A stretch of 64,000 nt of DNA, from positions 498,501-562,500 of the forward strand of contig NZ_JAVIWJ010000001.1 of the NCBI RefSeq assembly GCF_034314105.1, read 5' to 3'. The notes under the pieces are model-generated. The model saw only the letters and a list, made by a program, of their open reading frames with translations. It searched no databases and had not been told where the DNA came from. How positions within the stretch are numbered: position 1 is the first letter of the stretch; each line of letters opens with the position of its first letter. Positions 56,484-64,000 of this stretch are shown piece after piece. Made by a program: the position numbers and the translations under genes. This stretch comes from Pseudomonas sp. AB6. GTDB lineage: Bacteria; Pseudomonadota; Gammaproteobacteria; Pseudomonadales; Pseudomonadaceae.

Positions 56484-56885
56484 ATGGATTCAGGGAAAAG
56501 GCGCAGTCAGCGCGATTACACACTGGCTTTTAAATTGTCGGTTGTTGACCAAGTCGAAAAAGGCGAGTTGAGTTATAAAGATGCTCAACGGCGCTATGGC
56601 ATCCAAGGCCGGTCGACGGTGTTGGTTTGGTTACGTAAGCATGGTCGGCAGGATTGGAGCCAAGGCGCGTCTATTCGCGTGCTGAGGGTCAAGCCCATGA
56701 CCGAGCCAAACCTACCGCTGACACCCGAGCAGCGGATCAAAGAACTTGAAGAACAACTCGTACTGAGTAATCAAAAGGCGCAGTTTTTCGAAGCCGTCGT
56801 GAATGTTTTGAAAAACGACTACGGCGTCTCTATCGTAAAAAAGCGACCCGGCAAGTCCTCTCGCAAGGGCAAATCCAAGACCTGA
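56484..56885 (+). CDS. IS3-family transposase OrfA
   Basis: A 133-residue protein with an N-terminal helix-turn-helix (YTLAFKLSVVDQVEKGELSYKDAQRRYGIQG split across helices) that binds the element ends, and a C-terminal leucine-zipper-like helix (LTPEQRIKELEEQLVLSNQKAQFFEAV) for multimerisation. Near its end lies the slippery heptamer A AAA AAG (56837-56843) in the correct phase. A -1 shift there fuses OrfA to OrfB as the OrfAB transposase. Confidence 0.9.
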   Translation: MDSGKRRSQRDYTLAFKLSVVDQVEKGELSYKDAQRRYGIQGRSTVLVWLRKHGRQDWSQGASIRVLRVKPMTEPNLPLTPEQRIKELEEQLVLSNQKAQFFEAVVNVLKNDYGVSIVKKRPGKSSRKGKSKT

Positions 56886-57706
56886 GCATCGCCAGGGCTT
56901 GCCTGTTCATGGGCATTTCGCGTCAGGCGTATTACAAGCGCAACCGAACGTATGATGCGCGTGTTAATAGTGACCAAAAAGTAGTGGATTTCGTTTTGGA
57001 AAAACGCCGCCGCCAGCCAAGGCTCGGTACGCGCAAGCTGCACTATTTACTGCATACCGAAGCAGAAGCAGCGCTGCAGGTGGGGCGAGACCGCTTGTTT
57101 AACATCTTGCGTGACGCTAGAGAACTTGTGCTCCCCAAACGCGCTTATCACAAGACGACACACAGCCATCACCGCTTCCGTCGCCATCCCAACCTGCTCA
57201 AGGCAGGTCCTGATCAGATCGTCGCCAGCGGCCCTGAGCAAGTTTGGGTTGCAGATATAACGTACTTGCCCACGCAAGAAGGCGTGGCGTATTTGAGCCT
57301 GATAACAGACGCTTACTCACGCAAGATAGTGGGTCATCACGTGCATGAGAGCCTGCATACGGAATCAGTGATCAAGGCATTCAAGAACGCAATTGAAGAG
57401 CGAAAAACCACACAGGCGCTGGTTCATCATTCTGACCGCGGCGCCCAGTACTGCTCTAATCTGTATCAGCGCACGCATATCAAATACGGGATCACCTGCT
57501 CGATGACAGATGGCTATGACTGCTATCAAAACGCTCTGGCCGGACGAGTAAACGGGATTTTAAAGACTGAATTCCTGCTACACCGTCCGAAGAATTTGGA
57601 AGAAGCCGTAAAAATGGTGAATGAATCGGTACGGATCTACAACGCTGAGCGCCCGCATCTGGCCCTAAAATACAAAACGCCCGATGCAGTGCACCGAGCG
57701 TTTTAA
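56843..57706 (+). CDS. IS3-family transposase OrfB, catalytic Glu replaced by Gly
   Basis: The DDE integrase half of the transposase. After the -1 shift at 56843 the frame reads ATRQVLSQGQIQDLSIARAC and continues through the internal ATG at 56909 (MGISRQAYYKRN). The first catalytic Asp is in WVADITYLP and the second in VHHSDRGAQYCS. The third position, exactly 36 residues after the second Asp, is Gly in NALAGRVNGILKTEF where the family has AER. The codon is GGA (57542-57544); GAA would restore it. The enzyme should therefore be unable to catalyse transposition, although the frame is otherwise intact. Confidence 0.88.
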   Translation, partial: ATRQVLSQGQIQDLSIARACLFMGISRQAYYKRNRTYDARVNSDQKVVDFVLEKRRRQPRLGTRKLHYLLHTEAEAALQVGRDRLFNILRDARELVLPKRAYHKTTHSHHRFRRHPNLLKAGPDQIVASGPEQVWVADITYLPTQEGVAYLSLITDAYSRKIVGHHVHESLHTESVIKAFKNAIEERKTTQALVHHSDRGAQYCSNLYQRTHIKYGITCSMTDGYDCYQNALAGRVNGILKTEFLLHRPKNLEEAVKMVNESVRIYNAERPHLALKYKTPDAVHRAF

Positions 57707-57794
57707 GACTGAGATAGGTGTAAACCTATTTCAGGACTAGACATTTTGCCCAGCCTTTCAGGTAACGGCGTGCCTAAAGAGGTTATCGGTTTTC

Positions 57795-57840
57795 TGTGGG
57801 AGCGACTTCGTTTGCGCAAAGGCATCGCGACGCTCCCGAT
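57795..57840. repeat. Degenerate REP-like pair upstream of the fabI terminator
   Basis: TGTGGGAGCGACTTCGTTTGC on the left and GCATCGCGACGCTCCCGAT on the right form an imperfect inverted pair with a GGGAGCG/CGCTCCC core. Confidence 0.45.
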
Positions 57841-57846
57841 CTCAAT

Positions 57847-57882
57847 AAAAAGCCCGCAACTCCTAAGAGCAGCGGGCTTTTT
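57847..57882. terminator. Terminator of fabI (bidirectional)
   Basis: AAAAAGCCCGC and GCGGGCTTTTT, perfect 11-bp arms around a 14-base loop. It lies 14 bases after the fabI stop on the minus strand. Confidence 0.85.
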
Positions 57883-57895
57883 CGCCTAACTAAAA

Positions 57896-58690
57896 TCAGT
57901 CTTCGAGGTTGCCCATCGCGGTGGTGTTGAAACCGCCGTCGACGTACATAATCTCGCCGCTGATGCCGGACGCCAGATCGGAGCACAGGAAGGCGCCAGC
58001 GTTGCCGACTTCATCGATGGTCACGTTGCGACGCAGTGGGGTTTGCGCTTCATTAGCCGCGAGCATTTTGCGGAAATTTTTGATACCAGAAGCAGCCAAG
58101 GTACGGATCGGGCCAGCCGATACCGCATTGACGCGCGTGCCTTCCGGGCCAAGGCTGCCGGCCAGGTAACGTACACCCGCTTCCAGGCTGGCTTTGGCCA
58201 TGCCCATCACGTTGTAGTTAGGCATGGTGCGCTCTGCCCCCAAGTACGACAGGGTCAGCAGGCTGCCATTGCGGCCTTTCATCATTTCACGGCCGGCTTT
58301 GGCTAACGCCACGAAGCTGTAGGCGCTGATGTCGTGAGCGATGCGGAAGCCTTCGCGGGTGGTTGCTTGGGTGAAGTCACCGTCAAGCTGGTCACCTGGA
58401 GCGAAGCCTACCGAGTGGACGATCACGTCCAGGCCGTCCCACTTCTTGCTCAGCTCTTCGAAGACCTTGGCGATCTCTTCGTCGCTGGCCACGTCGCAAG
58501 GGAAGCACAGTTCAGGGTTTGAACCCCAGCCTGCAGCAAACTCTTCGACACGACCTTTCAATTTTTCGTTCTGATACGTGAAGGCCAGCTCTGCGCCCTC
58601 GCGATGCATGGCGGCAGCAATGCCGGATGCGATGGACAGTTTGCTAGCGACACCGACGATCAGGACGCGCTTACCGGCGAGAAAACCCAT
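57896..58690 (-). CDS. fabI: Enoyl-[acyl-carrier-protein] reductase (NADH)
   Basis: The 264-residue last-step enzyme of fatty-acid elongation, reducing trans-2-enoyl-ACP. It is a short-chain dehydrogenase with the FabI-type nucleotide site ([22 protein letters not shown]) and catalytic Tyr-x6-Lys in [15 protein letters not shown]. The triclosan-sensitive loop region [21 protein letters not shown] is present. ATG at 58690 follows GAGGAAC. Its place beside ppiD is the Pseudomonas order, interrupted here by the IS. Confidence 0.96.
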   Translation of the reverse strand: MGFLAGKRVLIVGVASKLSIASGIAAAMHREGAELAFTYQNEKLKGRVEEFAAGWGSNPELCFPCDVASDEEIAKVFEELSKKWDGLDVIVHSVGFAPGDQLDGDFTQATTREGFRIAHDISAYSFVALAKAGREMMKGRNGSLLTLSYLGAERTMPNYNVMGMAKASLEAGVRYLAGSLGPEGTRVNAVSAGPIRTLAASGIKNFRKMLAANEAQTPLRRNVTIDEVGNAGAFLCSDLASGISGEIMYVDGGFNTTAMGNLED

Positions 58691-58708
58691 GTGTTGTTCC
58701 TCTTCAGG

Positions 58709-60319
58709 TTAATCGACAGCTACCGGCGCCAAAAAGGCGGCCTCCAGCAGCTGCTGTGTATAGGGATGTTGCGGCGCGGCAAAAATGCTGCGCGCCGAAC
58801 CTTGCTCAACGACTTGCCCTTGTTTGATCACCATTAACTGGTGGCTCAACGCTTTGACTACCGCCAGGTCATGGCTGATAAACAAATAGGTCAGGTTGTA
58901 CTTTCTTTGCAGTGACCGCAGCAGCTCCACTACTTGGCGCTGAACGGTCCGGTCAAGCGCCGAAGTGGGCTCGTCCAGCAAAATCAGCGCCGGTTTTAAC
59001 ACTAATGCCCGGGCAATGGCGATTCTCTGCCGCTGCCCACCGGAAAATTCATGGGGGTAGCGGTGCCGAGTCTCCGGATCCAGACCTACCTCCTTAAGCG
59101 CCTCAATGATCGCGCTTTCCTGCTCGGTCGGGGTGCCCATGCGATGAATGCGCAGGCCCTCACCGACAATTTCACTCACCGTCATGCGTGGGCTCAGGCT
59201 GCCAAACGGGTCCTGAAACACCACCTGCATTTGCCGACGCAGGGGACGTATCTGCTGCTGCGTCAGGCAGTCTAGCGTTTTGCCTTGAAACCGTATCGCA
59301 CCTTGGCTCCCGATCAGCCTGAGAATCGCCAGGCCCATGGTCGATTTGCCCGAGCCGCTTTCACCGACAATTCCCAGTGTCTGCCCTTGGAGCAGGCTGA
59401 AGTTAATGCCGTCCACCGCTTTGACATGATCGACAGTGTGCTTGAACAGCCTCTTCTTGATCGGAAACCAGACGCGCAGGTCTTCTACTTCAAGTAACGG
59501 GGCGCCTGCAATCGTGTTCGCCGGGCTTCCGCTTGGCTCTGCACCGAGCAGTACTTGGGTGTACGGATGCTGCGGTGAACGGAACAGCTGCTCACAGGAC
59601 GCTTGTTCGACGATACAACCGCGCTGCATGACACATACGCGATGCGCAATTTGCCGTACCAGGTTCAAATCGTGGCTGATCAACAGCAGCGCCATGCCCA
59701 ACCGGGCCTGTAATTCCTTGAGCAGTTCGAGGATTTTCAGTTGCACCGTGACGTCCAGCGCGGTGGTCGGTTCGTCGGCAATCAACAGTTCGGGTTCGTT
59801 AGCGAGGGCCATGGCAATCATTACACGCTGTCGCTGGCCGCCTGAGAGCTCGTGTGGCAGGGCTTTGAGTCTTTTGTGTGGCTCATTGATACCAACCAAC
59901 TCAAGCAGCTCTAGCGTCCGCACAGTGGCCGCCTTGCCTTGCAAGCCCTTATGCAGGTTAAGCACTTCGTTGACCTGTTTTTCGATGGACTGCAACGGGT
60001 TCAGCGAGGTCATGGGTTCTTGAAAAACCATCGCGATCCGGTTGCCACGAATCGCACGCAGGCGTTTCTCACTGAGCTTGAGCAAGTCATGCCCGGCGTA
60101 ATAAATCATCCCGCTGGGATGGCGTGCCAGCGGGTAGGGCAGCAGGCGCAATATTGAATGCGCGATGACAGACTTGCCCGACCCGCTTTCGCCGACCAAC
60201 GCCAGGGTTTCGCCGCGACGGATATCGAAACTGATGCCCTCGACAACTCGATGGATATTTCCGTCGGCTACAAACTCGACGGCGAGATCACGGACTTCGA
60301 TCAAATTGTCCTTGTTCAT
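58709..60319 (-). CDS. yejF: Peptide ABC transporter, dual ATPase subunit (YejF type)
   Basis: A 536-residue protein with two fused ABC ATPase domains. The first has Walker A GESGSGKSVIAHS, signature LSGGQRQRVMIAMAL and Walker B LLIADEPTTALD. The second has GESGSGKSTMGLAIL, FSGGQRQRIAIARAL and LILLDEPTSALD. Each ends with an oligopeptide/dipeptide C-terminal segment. It energises the YejBE channel. The start is the ATG at 60319 (MNKDNLIEVRDL) with AAGGA upstream. Last gene of the operon. Confidence 0.92.
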   Translation of the reverse strand: MNKDNLIEVRDLAVEFVADGNIHRVVEGISFDIRRGETLALVGESGSGKSVIAHSILRLLPYPLARHPSGMIYYAGHDLLKLSEKRLRAIRGNRIAMVFQEPMTSLNPLQSIEKQVNEVLNLHKGLQGKAATVRTLELLELVGINEPHKRLKALPHELSGGQRQRVMIAMALANEPELLIADEPTTALDVTVQLKILELLKELQARLGMALLLISHDLNLVRQIAHRVCVMQRGCIVEQASCEQLFRSPQHPYTQVLLGAEPSGSPANTIAGAPLLEVEDLRVWFPIKKRLFKHTVDHVKAVDGINFSLLQGQTLGIVGESGSGKSTMGLAILRLIGSQGAIRFQGKTLDCLTQQQIRPLRRQMQVVFQDPFGSLSPRMTVSEIVGEGLRIHRMGTPTEQESAIIEALKEVGLDPETRHRYPHEFSGGQRQRIAIARALVLKPALILLDEPTSALDRTVQRQVVELLRSLQRKYNLTYLFISHDLAVVKALSHQLMVIKQGQVVEQGSARSIFAAPQHPYTQQLLEAAFLAPVAVD

Positions 60320-60320
60320 C

Positions 60321-61340
60321 TCATTTCCTTGGGTCAAAAGCGTCGCGGGCGGACTCGCCGATGAACACCAGCAAGCTGAGCATCAGGGCCAACACAGCGA
60401 ACGCGCTGATTCCGAGCCATGGCGCCTGTAAATTGGATTTACCTTGCGCCACCAGCTCGCCCAGCGACGGCGAGCCAGCGGGCAGACCAAAGCCAAGAAA
60501 ATCCAGTGCGGTCAGGGTGCCTATAGCGCCGGTCAGGATGAACGGCATGAAGGTCATGGTGGAGACCATGGCGTTGGGCAATATATGTCGAAACATAATC
60601 GCTACATTCTGCATACCCAATGCCCGCGCCGCGCGCACATATTCCAGGTTGCGCCCACGCAGAAATTCGGCACGTACCACGTCTACCAGGCTCATCCAGG
60701 AGAACAGCAGCATGATGCCCAGCAGCCACCAAAAGTTGGGTTGGACGAAACTTGCCAGGATGATCAGTAAGTAAAGCACCGGCAACCCGGACCAGATTTC
60801 CAGAAAGCGCTGGCCGACCAAATCCACCCAGCCACCGTAAAAGCCCTGAAGCGCGCCAGCGATGACGCCGATGATGGAGCTAAGAATCGTCAACGTCAGT
60901 GCAAACAACACCGAGACGCGGAAGCCGTAGATCACTCGAGCCAGTACATCGCGGCCTTGGTCATCGGTGCCGAAGTAGTTTTCCGACGAGGGCGGACCGG
61001 GCGCCGGAACTTTCAGGTCGTAGTTAATGCTTTGGTAACTGAACGGGATCGGTGCCCAAAGAGTCCAGGCGTCTTTGGTCTTCATCAACTCCTTGATGTA
61101 CGGGCTTTTGTAATTGGCTTCCAACGGGAATTCGCCGCCGAACGTGGTCTCGGGATAACGCTTGAACACCGGGAAATACCATTCGCCGTCGTAACGCACG
61201 GCCAGCGGTTTGTCATTGGCGATTAGTTCGGCGCCGAGGCTCAGGCCGAACAACACCAGAAACAACCACAGCGACCACCAGCCACGCTTGTTGGCTTTGA
61301 AGCGGGCGAAGCGGCGACGATTGAGCGGTGAGAGCGTCAT
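60321..61340 (-). CDS. yejE: Peptide ABC transporter permease (YejE type)
   Basis: A 339-residue inner-membrane permease with six predicted helices. An N-terminal basic lead (RRRFARFKANKRGWWSL) and a first helix precede a sizeable periplasmic loop (EWYFPVFKRYPETTFGGEFP), a feature of YejE. The ATPase-contacting EAA motif is REF-like: EYVRAARALGMQNVAIMFRHILPNA. It is one base from the YejB stop. Confidence 0.92.
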   Translation of the reverse strand: MTLSPLNRRRFARFKANKRGWWSLWLFLVLFGLSLGAELIANDKPLAVRYDGEWYFPVFKRYPETTFGGEFPLEANYKSPYIKELMKTKDAWTLWAPIPFSYQSINYDLKVPAPGPPSSENYFGTDDQGRDVLARVIYGFRVSVLFALTLTILSSIIGVIAGALQGFYGGWVDLVGQRFLEIWSGLPVLYLLIILASFVQPNFWWLLGIMLLFSWMSLVDVVRAEFLRGRNLEYVRAARALGMQNVAIMFRHILPNAMVSTMTFMPFILTGAIGTLTALDFLGFGLPAGSPSLGELVAQGKSNLQAPWLGISAFAVLALMLSLLVFIGESARDAFDPRK

Positions 61341-61341
61341 A

Positions 61342-62415
61342 TCAGTGCTCCCTGCTTTCGAAGTCTATACGCGGGTCGACCAGCGTATAGGTAATGTCGC
61401 CGATCAATTTCACTACCAGTCCGAGCAGGGTAAAGATAAACAAAGTGCCGAACACCACGGGATAGTCGCGGTTGATCGCCGCTTCGAAACTCATCAATCC
61501 CAGTCCGTCGAGGGAGAAAATTACCTCCACCAACAGCGAGCCAGTGAAGAAGATGCCAATGAACGCAGACGGGAAGCCGGCGATGACCAACAGCATTGCG
61601 TTTCGGAACACATGGCCATATAGGACAGCCCGCTGACTCAAGCCCTTGGCCTTGGCCGTGACCACGTACTGCTTACCGATTTCATCAAGGAAGCTGTTTT
61701 TGGTCAGCAAGGTCATGGTCGCGAAGTTGCCGATTACCAGCGCGGTTACCGGCAATGCCAAATGCCAGAAGTAATCCAGAATCTTGCCGCCCCAACTGAG
61801 TCCGTCGAAGTTGTTCGAGGTAAGGCCGCGTAACGGGAACCAGTCGAAATAGCTACCGCCGGCGAAGACCACGATCAGCAATATCGCAAAAAGGAAGGCT
61901 GGAATCGCGTAACCGATAATGATTGCCGTGCTGGTCCACACGTCGAAATGGCTGCCATGGCGCATGGCTTTGGCGATCCCCAGTGGGATCGACACCAGAT
62001 ACATGATCAACGTGCTCCACAGCCCGAGAGAAATTGAGACCGGCATTTTCTCTTTGATCAGATCTATTACTTTGGCGTCGCGAAAAAAGCTGTCACCGAA
62101 ATCCAGGGCGGCGTAGTGCTTGATCATGATCCATAGCCGTTGCGGCGCGGATTTGTCAAAGCCGTACATGTGCTCGATTTCTTTTATCAGCGCCGGGTCT
62201 AGACCTTGGGCGCCGCGATAGCTGGAACCGGCCACCGACACTTCGGCACCACCGCCAGCGATTCGACTCGTGGCGCCGTCAAAGCCTTCGATTTTGGCAA
62301 TCATTTGTTCTACTGGACCGCCGGGGGCGGCTTGGATGATGACGAAGTTGATCAACAATATGCCGAACAGCGTGGGGATTATCAGCAGTAAGCGCCGAAA
62401 TATATAGGCCAGCAT
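61342..62415 (-). CDS. yejB: Peptide ABC transporter permease (YejB type)
   Basis: A 357-residue inner-membrane permease. It starts [19 protein letters not shown], the usual OppB-class helix, followed by a long periplasmic loop ([19 protein letters not shown]) that is larger than in OppB. The EAA loop is [27 protein letters not shown]. It pairs with YejE to form the channel. One base separates it from the solute-binding gene upstream. Confidence 0.92.
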   Translation of the reverse strand: MLAYIFRRLLLIIPTLFGILLINFVIIQAAPGGPVEQMIAKIEGFDGATSRIAGGGAEVSVAGSSYRGAQGLDPALIKEIEHMYGFDKSAPQRLWIMIKHYAALDFGDSFFRDAKVIDLIKEKMPVSISLGLWSTLIMYLVSIPLGIAKAMRHGSHFDVWTSTAIIIGYAIPAFLFAILLIVVFAGGSYFDWFPLRGLTSNNFDGLSWGGKILDYFWHLALPVTALVIGNFATMTLLTKNSFLDEIGKQYVVTAKAKGLSQRAVLYGHVFRNAMLLVIAGFPSAFIGIFFTGSLLVEVIFSLDGLGLMSFEAAINRDYPVVFGTLFIFTLLGLVVKLIGDITYTLVDPRIDFESREH

Positions 62416-62416
62416 C

Positions 62417-64000
62417 TTATTGCTCCACGCTCGCCGGCTTGGCTTGCTCAGGGGTTCGGCCGGGGATGGGCGCGGGAATAGCTTGGGTGGCGTCGGGTTT
62501 TACCCACCAGGTCGAAGGTGCCACATTGTACAGTGCAGTGGTTTTCGGATGACCAATATGGTCCCAATAAGCCACGCGCCACGTTTTGATGTGCCAATTG
62601 GGAATCACGTAATAACCCCAAAGCAGCGCCCGGTCCAGGGCTCGCGCTTGGGTAACAAGGCTTTGCCGCGAATCGGCGTTGATCAGGCCCTCGACCAAGG
62701 TGTCGATGGCCGGGTCTTTGAGCCCCATGAAATTGCGGCTGCCTGGTTTGTCGGCGCTGGATGAATCCCAGTATTCTCGCTGTTCATTGCCTGGGGAACT
62801 CGATTGCGGAAAACCGCTCACGATCATATCGAAATCCCGCGAGCGCAGGCGGTTAACGTACTGCGAGACGTCGACCCGACGCAGAACGAAATCAATGCCT
62901 AGGTCGCTGAGATTGCGTTTGAACGGCAGCAATACCCGTTCGAACTCAGTCTGTGTCAGTAAGAATTCGATTTGAACCGGCTTGCCTTGGGCGTCAACCA
63001 TCTTGTCGCCGGCGATGCGCCAACCGGCTTCCTGCAATAGCTGGAATGCCTGACGTTGTTGTGGGCGAATCATCCCGCTGCCATCGGTCACCGGCAGCTT
63101 GAATTCATCGGTGAATACCTTGGCCGGGATCTTGCCGCGCAGGGGCTCAAGAATCGCAAGTTCATCGTTAGACGGTAAGCCACGCGAGGCCATCTCGGAG
63201 TTGTCGAAATAGCTTTTGGTGCGGGTGTAGGCGCCATTGAAAAGCTGCTTGTTGGTCCATTCGAAATCCAACAGCAGGCTGAGCGCTTGACGTACCCGAG
63301 GGTCTTGGAAAATAGGGCGCCGCAAGTTGAATACAAAACCCTGCATGCCGGTAGGGTTGCCGTTGGGGATTTCTTCCTTGATCAGCCGACCGGCTTTGAC
63401 CGCAGGAGTGTTGTAGGCCGTGGCCCAGTTCTTCGCGCTGATTTCTAGCCAATAGTCGAATTGTCCAGCCTTAAGCGCTTCCAAGGCGACGGTGTTATCC
63501 CGGTAAGAGTCGAAGGTCATAGTGTCGAAATTATAAAAGCCACTGTTGACTGGAAGGTCTTTGCCCCAGTAGTCCTTGACCCGCTCGTATCGAATCGAGC
63601 GCCCAGCCTCGACATCTGCGACCTTGTACGGCCCGCTGCCCAGCGGAATTTCCAGAGTACCCTTGCTGAAGTCGCGGTGTTCCCACCAGTGTTTGGGTAG
63701 AACCGGTATCTGGCCGAGAATCAATGGCAGCTCACGGTTGTTGGTATGTTTGAACGTGAACAACACGCGCAAAGGGTCTTCGGCAATCACCTGATCGACA
63801 TCCGCGTAATAGCCGCGAAACATTGGCGCACCGCTTTTGATCAAGGTCTGAAAGCTGAAAACGACGTCTTCAGCACGTATTGGGTGGCCGTCGTGGAAAT
63901 GCGCTTGCGGGCGTAGATAGAAGCGTACCCAGCTGTTGTCGGGGGCTTTTTCGATTTTGCTGGCAATCAATCCGTATTCTGTGAACGGTTCGTCCAGACC
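62417..64000 (-). CDS. yejA: Peptide ABC transporter solute-binding protein (YejA type), N terminus outside window
   Basis: The frame is open to base 64000, so the signal peptide and first residues lie to the right of the window. The visible 527 residues are a family-5 solute-binding protein: [58 protein letters not shown] and [15 protein letters not shown]. It captures peptides in the periplasm for YejBEF; the E. coli system also takes up microcin C. It is the first of four genes in transcription order yejA-yejB-yejE-yejF. Confidence 0.9.
   Translation of the reverse strand, partial: GLDEPFTEYGLIASKIEKAPDNSWVRFYLRPQAHFHDGHPIRAEDVVFSFQTLIKSGAPMFRGYYADVDQVIAEDPLRVLFTFKHTNNRELPLILGQIPVLPKHWWEHRDFSKGTLEIPLGSGPYKVADVEAGRSIRYERVKDYWGKDLPVNSGFYNFDTMTFDSYRDNTVALEALKAGQFDYWLEISAKNWATAYNTPAVKAGRLIKEEIPNGNPTGMQGFVFNLRRPIFQDPRVRQALSLLLDFEWTNKQLFNGAYTRTKSYFDNSEMASRGLPSNDELAILEPLRGKIPAKVFTDEFKLPVTDGSGMIRPQQRQAFQLLQEAGWRIAGDKMVDAQGKPVQIEFLLTQTEFERVLLPFKRNLSDLGIDFVLRRVDVSQYVNRLRSRDFDMIVSGFPQSSSPGNEQREYWDSSSADKPGSRNFMGLKDPAIDTLVEGLINADSRQSLVTQARALDRALLWGYYVIPNWHIKTWRVAYWDHIGHPKTTALYNVAPSTWWVKPDATQAIPAPIPGRTPEQAKPASVEQ

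Larger units (their letters stand above)
56431..57743 (+). mobile_element. IS3-family insertion sequence, 1313 bp
   Basis: Terminal inverted repeats: the left end TGTCCCGTCCTGAATAAGG continues into TTTACACC, and the right end read inward is TGTCTAGTCCTGAAATAGG plus TTTACACC; 23 of 27 bases match. A TTT triplet flanks both ends and may be a 3-bp target duplication. It carries overlapping orfA and orfB joined by a -1 frameshift signal. It landed in the gap between ppiD and fabI, just past the ppiD terminator, so no gene is broken. The transposase has lost its catalytic glutamate (see orfB). Confidence 0.9.

Noticed and set aside
1..64000. CRISPR array, prophage, toxin-antitoxin or defence genes
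   Set aside because: No spaced direct repeats and no phage or defence-type proteins were recognised on either strand.

Overview
The window is a chromosomal segment of a Pseudomonas species, most likely from the fluorescens/syringae side of the genus. The main evidence is the block glnS-cysS-folD-tRNA(Arg,His,Leu)-tig-clpP-clpX-lon-hupB-ppiD-(IS)-fabI, which is the order known from P. aeruginosa and relatives. Supporting evidence is the 1620-residue NAD-dependent GdhB and the REP-type intergenic palindromes around GAATTCGCTCCCAC. Most of the window is core genome. No prophage, CRISPR array or defence island was seen.

Layout. 1-1700: the end of an OmpR-type response regulator and its sensor kinase. 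1949-5445: a two-gene unit of a six-Asp-box YCF48-like protein and an RND/MMPL transporter. 5537-9318: a sugar-acid catabolism cluster (FadR/FCD regulator, L-arabonate-dehydratase-like IlvD/Edd enzyme, divergent AraD1/GguC-family protein) with a perfect 17-bp FadR-type palindrome between the divergent genes. 9618-11593: a DUF5629-like protein, a secreted lactonase-family beta-propeller and a 59-residue secreted peptide. 11703-17867: GST, a eukaryote-like cyclophilin, and sbcC/sbcD. 18046-24899: a tightly overlapping MoxR-DUF58-DUF4381-BatA-BatBC-BatD operon. 25112-33612: a small acidic protein, gdhB, and acnB. 34014-36279: DUF1289 protein, tandem universal stress protein, miaE. 36415-41267: a MarR-controlled tripartite MFS efflux system (MarR, outer-membrane factor, EmrA-like, EmrB-like). 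41362-46854: lpxH-ppiB, divergent glnS-cysS, and folD. 47134-47483: three tRNAs. 47888-56374: proteostasis genes tig, clpP, clpX, lon, hupB, ppiD, with sigma-32-like promoters before lon and possibly clpX. 56431-57743: an IS3-family element with a catalytic-site mutation. 57896-64000: fabI and a yejABEF-type peptide ABC transporter, cut by the right edge.

Items most worth a second look: the IS3 transposase whose DDE glutamate is glycine (one base change); a 76-nt degenerate tRNA-like element with encoded CCA and its own terminator between hupB and ppiD; the FadR-type operator at 8251-8267; paired CTG-N6-CAG palindromes 30 bp apart upstream of the MarR gene; a 137-nt nested inverted repeat upstream of acnB; the BatB-BatC fusion with a lost metal-binding (MIDAS) motif beside an intact BatA; and a strongly eukaryote-like cyclophilin. 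I did not find a clearly new multi-gene system.
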